Positions 1 through 4,646 of a stretch of DNA of 6,210 bases are shown here, piece by piece. Location: contig CALBZG010000085.1 in the NCBI GenBank assembly GCA_937889655.1, positions 1-6,210 of the forward strand, given 5' to 3'. The notes under the pieces were generated by a model that searched no databases, was not told the DNA's origin, and saw only the letters and a program-made list of their open reading frames with translations. The position numbers and the translations under genes were made by a program. Source of the stretch: an uncultured Clostridia bacterium (GTDB taxonomy: Bacteria; Bacillota; Clostridia; Peptostreptococcales; Anaerovoracaceae). The stretch's first letter is position 1, and the number at the start of each line of letters is the position of its first letter.

Positions 1-46
1 AGATATCCACTCGTGACTGGAGTTCAGACGTGTGCTCTTCCGATCT
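1..46. other. Illumina TruSeq index adapter left on the contig end
   Basis: This is synthetic library sequence, not genome. Positions 13-46 equal the 34-base TruSeq read-2 adapter (begins GTGACTGGAGTTC, ends CTCTTCCGATCT). Positions 5-12 (ATCCACTC) sit where the i7 index belongs and read GAGTGGAT on the other strand, which from memory matches TruSeq index 23 (GAGTGG followed by AT). Positions 1-4 (AGAT) are the end of the P7 arm. Genomic sequence therefore starts at 47. The adapter cuts infB and supplies a false stop codon at 24-26. Identification rests on recall of the adapter sequence, but the match is full length. Confidence 0.98.
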
Positions 47-509
47 CGATTTTAATTTCCGCTTCGACCTTTGCCTTTTCAGCTTCTCTAGCATCAAGCT
101 TCTTGTCTATAACGGGCTCGCCAATAGGCTTTTTAGGTCTGCCTTCCAGTTCTTTAGAGATGATGGGCTTGCCCATCGGAGGTCTTTGTGTGACAGTTTT
201 CTCCTCCTGTCTTGTTCTGGTCGCAGCAGGTTTCGTCTGCATAGGGGTCAATTTTACGGCTGCTTTCACTGTAACATGAGGTTCGAATTCGTCCTCTTTT
301 TTCTCTGTTTTCTTAGGAGCCGCTTTTACTATTTTCGTTTCAACGGAAGCCTTGCTTCTCGTTATCGTATTCCTCACCGCGACGGCATCACTGTCGGAGA
401 TAACGCTTGTTCCCCCTGAAACTTCAATGCCCATTGTGTTGCATTTTTCCTGCAGCTCTTTGCTGCTTATATCTAATTCTTTTGCTAATTCGTTTATTTT
501 TATCGTCAT
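47..509 (-). CDS. infB: Translation initiation factor IF-2, N-terminal part (3' truncated by adapter)
   Basis: IF-2 is the GTPase that brings initiator fMet-tRNA to the 30S subunit and promotes 50S joining. Only the first 154 residues are visible. Residues 1-50 form the IF2_N helical domain, opening MTIKINELAKELDISSKELQ, typical of Firmicutes. Residues 51-154 are a charged Lys/Glu/Pro-rich linker of the kind that is long and poorly conserved in this family. The GTPase and tRNA-binding domains are missing because the contig ends. Codon 155 spans the adapter junction, and the residues after it (IGRAHV) come from adapter, as does the apparent stop. The ATG at 507-509 overlaps the ylxQ stop as TAATG, so translation is probably coupled. 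A linker repeat is listed separately. The identification is firm from the N-domain and the nusA-ylxR-ylxQ context. Confidence 0.95.
78..179 (-). repeat. Two-copy 17-residue repeat in the IF-2 linker
   Basis: Residues 111-127 and 128-144 of the IF-2 product align as an imperfect tandem repeat: PMGKPIISKELEGR followed by PKK, then PIGEPVIDKKLDAR followed by EAE. The shared pattern is P-x-G-x-P-x-I-x-K-x-L-x-x-R. It is visible at protein level and weaker in the DNA. Further copies could lie in the missing part of the gene. Confidence 0.55.
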
Positions 510-823
510 TAGAATACCTCCTTGCTTTCTATTTCTTTGAGTATTACGTTTTTAAAATTGTCGTCTAAAATTCCGAAGATTCCCGAATCCGTTTCGCCTG
601 TCATTGCAGAAAGTTTTTCTTTTTCTCCAAAGACTTTGTATTCCACATTGTGCCGAACGGCTTCTCTGATTACCTTTTCTTTTGTGTTGGCCGATATGTC
701 TTCAGCGATGATCAACAGCTTGACTTTTCCTTTCGCCATGAACGCTTTGCAGGTTTCCGCACCCGATATCAGTTTCCTCGATTTCGCGGCAAACCCCATA
801 TAGCTTTCAATCTTTTCTCTCAT
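509..823 (-). CDS. ylxQ: L7Ae-family RNA-binding protein YlxQ
   Basis: This is a 104-residue member of the L7Ae/L30e/S12e fold family, encoded between nusA/ylxR and infB in Firmicutes. B. subtilis relatives bind K-turn-type RNA; the exact cellular role is not settled. Visible hallmarks are GFAAKSRKLISGAETC (residues 10-25), the GK at 32-33, and LLIIAEDISANTKEK (36-50), which matches the family's A-x-D-x-S-x-N-T signature. I chose the ATG at 821-823. It has TAAGGAG ten bases upstream, and the family protein begins just before the MGFA-type segment. An in-frame ATG at 860-862 would add 13 residues not expected in the family and has no ribosome binding site. The start overlaps ylxR by 17 bases and the stop overlaps the infB ATG by one, so the gene is translationally embedded in the operon. 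Confidence 0.88.
   Translation of the reverse strand: MREKIESYMGFAAKSRKLISGAETCKAFMAKGKVKLLIIAEDISANTKEKVIREAVRHNVEYKVFGEKEKLSAMTGETDSGIFGILDDNFKNVILKEIESKEVF
516..523 (-). promoter_or_regulatory. Strong Shine-Dalgarno of infB
   Basis: The minus strand reads AAGGAGGT, a near-perfect anti-16S match, followed by six bases and the ATG at 509. It lies inside the last codons of ylxQ. Its strength fits high IF-2 output and independent re-initiation at the TAATG junction. Confidence 0.85.
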
Positions 824-1082
824 AGATTTCCAGCTCCTTAAAAAGTTTTGCCAATACTTCATCTGTCACTGTCATTTGAAGTCCTCTGCCGATAGCCTTT
901 TTCTTTTGAGCAAGCTTGAAGCAGCTTTCTTTTGGGCATAGATAGATCCCTCTGCCCTTAGCTTTGCCGGTAGGATCTATGCTGATTTCACCTTCATAAC
1001 CGGCGATCCTGATAAGTTCGGACTTTGGCTTAGACTCCATGCATCCAACACATCTTCTCATAGGTAATTTCTTTTCCTTCAA
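807..1082 (-). CDS. ylxR: YlxR (DUF448) nucleic-acid-binding protein, TTG start
   Basis: This is a small basic protein of the YlxR family, almost always encoded directly behind nusA. Members have been described as RNA-binding proteins and, in some clostridia, as nucleoid-associated regulators. The 91 residues show the family signatures: RRCVGC (9-14), a SIDPTGKAKGRG stretch (34-45) and YLCPKESC (47-54). Cys11, Cys14, Cys49 and Cys54 form two pairs that could hold a metal; metal binding is inference. The start is TTG at 1080-1082, preceded by AAAGGGTG, and gives the usual K-rich N-terminus before P-x-R-x-C. The alternative ATG at 1059-1061 (residue 8) would remove that leader and has only a distant AAGGA. 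The start lies three bases after the nusA stop, and the 3' end overlaps ylxQ by 17 bases. Confidence 0.9.
   Translation of the reverse strand: MKEKKLPMRRCVGCMESKPKSELIRIAGYEGEISIDPTGKAKGRGIYLCPKESCFKLAQKKKAIGRGLQMTVTDEVLAKLFKELEIYERKD
834..840 (-). promoter_or_regulatory. Shine-Dalgarno that fixes the ylxQ start
   Basis: The minus strand reads TAAGGAG, ten bases before the ATG at 823. It lies within the ylxR coding sequence. No comparable site precedes the upstream in-frame ATG at 862, so this site decides the start. Confidence 0.75.
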
Positions 1083-1085
1083 AAT

Positions 1086-2222
1086 TTACACCCTTTCGTT
1101 ACCTGCTCCTGCATCGTCCGGAGCATCCTCATAATACTCATTTGCTGATGACTCTTCATCATTTTGATCCTTGAGGTTTTCTATATCTCCATAGTATTGC
1201 GAGTGACTCTTGATATCTATTTTCCAACCGCACAGTTTGGCTGCGAGCCTTACATTCTGGCCTTCTTTTCCTATTGCCAGAGAAAGCTGATAGTCGGGCA
1301 CGATAACCGTGGCGCTTTTTCCTTCTTCACCAATCAAAACGTTTTCAACCTTTGCAGGGGATAGAACATTGCTGATCAACTCCACCGGATCAGGACTCCA
1401 AGCTATGATATCGATCTTTTCCCCGAAAAGTTCATCCACAACCGCCTGGACTCGAACCCCTCTGGAGCCTACACATGCCCCAACCGGATCAACATTTTCA
1501 TCGTCGGTCCATACTGCGATCTTGGTTCTGGATCCCGCTTCACGGCTGATGCTTTTTATTTCTACGACACCATCCTGAATTTCCGGAACCTCCAGTTCAA
1601 AAAGTCTTTTTACCAGCCCCGGATGGGATCTGGAAAGATAGACCTGCGGCCCCTTGGTTGTCTTTTTGACGTCCATGATGTAGACCTTCAGCCGGCTGTT
1701 GATCGAATATGTTTCACCCGGAACTTGCTCTGTTGCCGCAAGGATCCCTTCGGTTTTTCCCATATTGATAAATACTGTTTCGTTGGATATTCTCTGTACT
1801 GTCCCCGTTACTATTTCGCCCTGGCGGTTGATATAATCATCGAATATCATTCCCCGTTCTGCTTCTCTGATCCTCTGGACGACGACCTGCTTAGCCGTTT
1901 GCGCCGCGATCCTGCCGAAATCCATTGGAGTCACTCTATAGGAGACTGTGTCGCCAACTTCGTATCTCGGATCGATCTCTTTTGCTTCCTCAATGGAGAT
2001 CTGGACCATGCTGTCTTCTACCTCTTCCACCACGTCCATGACCATAAGCACATCGATATCTCCGCTTTCTCTGTCAATGTCCACCTTCACATTTTGGCTC
2101 GTTCCGTAATTTTTTTTGTAAGCAGAAACCAGCGCTGATTCTATCGCTTCGATCAGCACATCCTTAGAAATCTGTTTCTCCTTTTCCAAATCCTCGATAG
2201 CCGCAATGAATTCTCTATTCAT
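1086..2222 (-). CDS. nusA: Transcription termination/antitermination factor NusA
   Basis: NusA binds RNA polymerase near the RNA exit channel and modulates pausing, intrinsic termination and antitermination. The 378-residue product is complete and close to the roughly 370 residues usual in Firmicutes. In order: the RNAP-binding N-terminal domain (about 1-125, opening MNREFIAAIEDLEKEK), an S1 domain (about 134-198, from GEIVTGTVQRI), KH1 with its GxxG loop at GSRG (252-255), and KH2 with GKEG (318-321). A short acidic tail rich in Asp, Glu and Asn follows from about 345. The two acidic AR repeats found at the C-terminus of E. coli NusA are absent, as expected for this phylum. The ATG at 2220-2222 matches the family N-terminus. 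AGGAGG overlaps the rimP stop twelve bases upstream and a second AAGGA lies four bases upstream, so both spacings are unusual. The rimP-nusA order is the classical one. Confidence 0.97.
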   Translation of the reverse strand: MNREFIAAIEDLEKEKQISKDVLIEAIESALVSAYKKNYGTSQNVKVDIDRESGDIDVLMVMDVVEEVEDSMVQISIEEAKEIDPRYEVGDTVSYRVTPMDFGRIAAQTAKQVVVQRIREAERGMIFDDYINRQGEIVTGTVQRISNETVFINMGKTEGILAATEQVPGETYSINSRLKVYIMDVKKTTKGPQVYLSRSHPGLVKRLFELEVPEIQDGVVEIKSISREAGSRTKIAVWTDDENVDPVGACVGSRGVRVQAVVDELFGEKIDIIAWSPDPVELISNVLSPAKVENVLIGEEGKSATVIVPDYQLSLAIGKEGQNVRLAAKLCGWKIDIKSHSQYYGDIENLKDQNDEESSANEYYEDAPDDAGAGNERV

Positions 2223-2234
2223 CTTTTCCTTCTT

Positions 2235-2242
2235 CCTCCTTA
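2235..2242 (-). promoter_or_regulatory. Shine-Dalgarno of nusA overlapping the rimP stop
   Basis: The minus strand reads TAAGGAGG, where TAA is the rimP stop codon. The distance from AGGAGG to the nusA ATG is twelve bases, longer than usual. A weaker AAGGA (2227-2231) sits only four bases from the ATG. Ribosomes ending rimP cover both sites, which suggests coupling. Confidence 0.65.
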
Positions 2243-2719
2243 TAATACGACTTTTAATTTAGTCTTAGCCACCGTTTCCAAAGGCAGCATGATTGTCTTA
2301 TTTTCTGTATCGGTTATAACGAGATGGCCGTCTTCGATACCCACCAACGCGCCTTCATAATTTTTCTTTCCATCTATACCCTGATAGAGGCTGATTTCAA
2401 CGATCCGCCCCTTATATCTGATGAAATCCCTGTCATGGATCAATGCCCTGTCCAAGCCGGGAGACGAAACTTCCAAATAATAGTTCTGCTCGATCGGATC
2501 GATCTCATCCAGCTTTTCCGAAAGAAATCTGCTGACTGATTCGCAATCGCCGGTGCCCACATAGGCCTCCGCATCTTCCCAGACTTTATCGATATATACT
2601 CTCAAAAACCAATCCTTGCCCTCTTTGAGGAACTCTACGTTATATAGTTCCAACCCTTGCTCTGCAAGGAAAGGAGCCAGTATGCCAGCTACGATCTCTT
2701 TTATTTTTGCTTTCGCCAT
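2240..2719 (-). CDS. rimP: Ribosome maturation factor RimP
   Basis: RimP binds the free 30S subunit and assists late assembly of the small subunit. The product has 159 residues, about the family length. The N-terminal alpha/beta domain (about 1-85) shows FLRVYIDK (38-45) and GDCESVSRFLSEKLDE (57-72). The family signature YLEVSSPGLDR (81-91) joins it to the C-terminal SH3/Sm-like barrel (about 92-159). The segment between VYIDK and the DCE motif is a few residues longer than in B. subtilis-like proteins, from memory. The ATG at 2717-2719 fits the family start; its ribosome binding site is modest (TTGGAGA, about eleven bases upstream). It is the first gene of the rimP-nusA-ylxR-ylxQ-infB block, 17 bases before nusA. 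A 128-base gap with a hairpin separates it from the ACT gene upstream. Confidence 0.95.
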   Translation of the reverse strand: MAKAKIKEIVAGILAPFLAEQGLELYNVEFLKEGKDWFLRVYIDKVWEDAEAYVGTGDCESVSRFLSEKLDEIDPIEQNYYLEVSSPGLDRALIHDRDFIRYKGRIVEISLYQGIDGKKNYEGALVGIEDGHLVITDTENKTIMLPLETVAKTKLKVVL

Positions 2720-2740
2720 TTCTAATTTTTCTCCAAGTCA

Positions 2741-2753
2741 ATTTTGACAAAAT
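2741..2753. repeat. 13-bp palindrome between hairpin and rimP
   Basis: ATTTTG-A-CAAAAT is a perfect odd palindrome one base from the foot of the larger hairpin. On the minus strand it covers the U-rich tract that would complete the terminator. It may be a chance feature of AT-rich DNA, a protein site, or a weak secondary hairpin. Confidence 0.35.
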
Positions 2754-2754
2754 A

Positions 2755-2782
2755 TTTGGAGTGGGCATTTGCCCACTCCAAA
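2755..2782 (-). terminator. Perfect 12-bp stem-loop; probable intrinsic terminator or rimP leader hairpin
   Basis: TTTGGAGTGGGC (2755-2766) and GCCCACTCCAAA (2771-2782) are exact reverse complements around a four-base loop. The stem has 7 GC and 5 AT pairs. On the minus strand it is followed by TATTTTG, a short U-rich tract; on the plus strand nothing U-rich follows, so it acts, if at all, on leftward transcripts. It lies about 65 bases after the ACT-gene stop and 35 bases before the rimP start. The simplest reading is a terminator for the polC-paaK-ACT transcript. Because no good promoter fits between it and rimP, it could instead sit in the rimP leader. Confidence 0.7.
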
Positions 2783-2817
2783 AGTCCTACCATTACAATA
2801 ATTTACTGTAATATATT

Positions 2818-2847
2818 ATCATACAATTTTATAATCTGCAAGAACAA
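2818..2847 (-). promoter_or_regulatory. Weak candidate promoter for the rimP operon
   Basis: On the minus strand TTGTTC (2847-2842) and TATGAT (2823-2818) are 18 bases apart and match the sigma-A -35 and -10 consensus at 3/6 and 5/6 positions. The surrounding DNA (2791-2850) is very AT rich, so such matches arise easily. If used, transcription would start near 2811 and the 12-bp hairpin would lie in the untranslated leader of rimP. Confidence 0.25.
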
Positions 2848-3264
2848 TTACAATTTTTTAATCACTTCTATCCCATGAGATTCCAACAAAGTTTCCACTT
2901 TTGGGATATCCGCGACTTTAAGGACGAAATACTGAGGGCCACCCTTTTTAACAACAAAGGAATAGATATAATCCACATTGACATTGTTATTCGATAGAAT
3001 ATGGAATATCTCGTTCAGGCTTCCTTTCCTATCTTCGGGATTCACAGCCATGATATCAGAAAGCATTGCGACGATCCCATTTTTTTTCAGGACTTCCACC
3101 GCTTTATCAGGATCATCCACCACCGCTCTGAGGATGCCGTATTCCGTCGTATCATATACCGACATTGCCCGGATATCGATGTCCTCCTTGAAGAATATTT
3201 CGGTAAGATTGGCCAACATCCCATACTGGTTTGGCAGCAGAACAGATAATTGCTTAATAGCCAT
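2848..3264 (-). CDS. Tandem ACT-domain protein, PaaK partner
   Basis: ACT domains are small ligand-binding folds that usually sense amino acids. This 138-residue protein is two ACT modules and nothing else. Module 1 is about residues 2-65, with LSVLLPNQYGMLANLTEIF and Gly15 at the usual strand-helix ligand site. Module 2 is about 70-138, with NPEDRKGSLNEIFHIL and Gly81 in the matching place. The repeated G-x-L-x-x-I/L-F pattern shows the internal duplication. There is no catalytic or DNA-binding domain, so it probably acts on a partner. Stand-alone ACT proteins of this kind are often encoded next to phenylacetate-CoA ligase in anaerobes and archaea, which suggests an aromatic amino acid or arylacetate ligand; that is inference. 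The ATG at 3262-3264 is fixed by AAGGAGG eight bases upstream and lies three bases after the paaK stop. Confidence 0.85.
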   Translation of the reverse strand: MAIKQLSVLLPNQYGMLANLTEIFFKEDIDIRAMSVYDTTEYGILRAVVDDPDKAVEVLKKNGIVAMLSDIMAVNPEDRKGSLNEIFHILSNNNVNVDYIYSFVVKKGGPQYFVLKVADIPKVETLLESHGIEVIKKL

Positions 3265-3267
3265 ATA

Positions 3268-4596
3268 CTAATCCTCCTTCCTTAAATCAATCACTCTCCG
3301 GGCCTTTCCTTCAAAGCGAGGCAAGCTAGCCGGCTGTACAAGATTAACTTTTGCATCTATGCCAAGAACGGTCCTCAGTCTGTTTCTCACATGCTGATTC
3401 AAACTTTCCAGCTTCGCATAGGATTCGAGATAAGAAGCATCCGTAAGTTCCACATCCACCTCGATTTTATCAAGATGAGCCTTTTTATATACTTTTATCT
3501 GATAATGCGGTCCGACGCCTTCGGTACTTAAAAGTACATCTTCTATCTGGGAAGGGAATACATTCACGCCGCCAAGGATCAGCATATCATCTGAACGGCC
3601 TTGGATCTTAGCCATCCTGACGGTAGTTCTTCCGCAATCGCATTTTTCATAATTCAAAGAAGTGATATCCTTGGTTCTGTATCTAATAATAGGCAGCGCT
3701 TCCTTCGTAATGGTGGTTATGACCAGTTCGCCAACTTGCCCCGGGCCAAGCACTTCCCCTGTTTCCGGATCGATGATTTCCGGAATGAAGTGATCCTCGC
3801 TGATGTGCATCCCTTTAAGAGCCAAGCATTCTCCCGAGACGCCCGGTCCGATAAGTTCGCTCATGCCATAATTTTCGGTGGAGAAGATTCCCCATACCCG
3901 GTTCAATTCGTTTCTCATGGATTCCGTTGAACCTTCGCCTCCGAAAAGCCCCCATTTGAGTTGCAGATCCTTCGCGGGATCGATGCCCATTTCCAAAGCG
4001 ACCTCGGCCATATGCAAGGCGTAGGAAGGTGTGCTGATCAGCGCAGTGGTGCCAAAATCCTGCATGATCATAATTTGTTTCGCTGTATTGCCGCTAGACA
4101 TTGGGATCACAGCGGCCCCTACTCGCTCCAGCCCCTGATGAAGGCCGAACGCTCCTGTGAATAGACCATACCCGAAAGATATCTGCGCAGTATCTTCATT
4201 GGTTACTCCTGCCTGAGTGACGATCCTGGCGATCAGTTCTTTCCAGACCTCCATATCGTTTCTGGTATATCCGACAACGGTAGGCTTTCCCGTGGTCCCG
4301 GAAGAGGCATGGAATCTTACGATATCCTTGCGCTCTGAAGAAAACAGGCCGAAAGGATAATTGTCTCTAAAATCAGCCTTCGTCGTAAAAGGCAGATACT
4401 TCAAGTCGCTTAAATTTTTAATGTCTCCAGGCAATACGCCGGCATCGTCGAATTTCTTTCGATAGGCCGGAACTTTTTCGTAGACCCTTTCTGCCGTTTT
4501 TTTAAGGCGTTCCAGCTGCAGAGCCATAAACTGCTCACGCTCCAAGGTTTCATCCGTACTCCAGATCCTGTGTTTCAAATCTTCTTTGCTAATCAT
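3268..4596 (-). CDS. paaK: Phenylacetate-CoA ligase (aryl-CoA ligase, PaaK family)
   Basis: This enzyme activates phenylacetate or a related arylacetate to its CoA thioester using ATP, through an acyl-adenylate. The 442-residue length is typical. It has the adenylate-forming motifs: SSGTTGKP at 98-105 (phosphate-binding loop), ENYGMSE at 241-247, RYRTKD at 305-310 with the ribose-binding Asp, and EGKARRVID at 429-437 with Lys431 in the place of the catalytic C-domain lysine. CDCGR (319-323) is the cysteine pair seen in many PaaK proteins. The PaaK-type C-terminal domain begins near ILGGVNVFPSQIEDVL. The ATG at 4594-4596 has a weak AGGA very close by. The gene follows polC by 50 bases without a terminator and overlaps the ACT gene's ribosome binding site. 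In anaerobes such ligases often work with indolepyruvate ferredoxin oxidoreductase in aromatic amino-acid breakdown, but no such gene is visible here. The exact substrate is not determined. Confidence 0.92.
   Translation of the reverse strand: MISKEDLKHRIWSTDETLEREQFMALQLERLKKTAERVYEKVPAYRKKFDDAGVLPGDIKNLSDLKYLPFTTKADFRDNYPFGLFSSERKDIVRFHASSGTTGKPTVVGYTRNDMEVWKELIARIVTQAGVTNEDTAQISFGYGLFTGAFGLHQGLERVGAAVIPMSSGNTAKQIMIMQDFGTTALISTPSYALHMAEVALEMGIDPAKDLQLKWGLFGGEGSTESMRNELNRVWGIFSTENYGMSELIGPGVSGECLALKGMHISEDHFIPEIIDPETGEVLGPGQVGELVITTITKEALPIIRYRTKDITSLNYEKCDCGRTTVRMAKIQGRSDDMLILGGVNVFPSQIEDVLLSTEGVGPHYQIKVYKKAHLDKIEVDVELTDASYLESYAKLESLNQHVRNRLRTVLGIDAKVNLVQPASLPRFEGKARRVIDLRKED
3273..3279 (-). 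promoter_or_regulatory. Shine-Dalgarno of the ACT gene inside paaK
   Basis: The minus strand reads AAGGAGG, formed by the last sense codons of paaK, eight bases before the ATG at 3264. This is a near-ideal site and implies paaK and the ACT gene are expressed together. Confidence 0.85.
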
Positions 4597-4646
4597 AATT
4601 CCTATCCAGCTTCCTGCTTTTCCGGCTTTAGTTCAGCCTCTTCAAA

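Noticed and set aside
860..862. ATG at 862 as the ylxQ start
   Set aside because: There is no ribosome binding site, it lies deep in ylxR and adds residues not expected in the L7Ae-like family; ATG at 823 has a clear TAAGGAG.
1623..2138. 171-codon open frame on the plus strand inside nusA
   Set aside because: It is antisense to a well-conserved, complete nusA. The product is rich in Cys, Phe, His and Asp in a pattern expected from reverse translation and shows no recognisable domain.
2722..2750. Promoter behind the hairpin with TTGTCA as -35
   Set aside because: TTGTCA (2750-2745) is a good -35, but the -10 position 17 bases on (AATTAG) is poor and transcription would start inside rimP.
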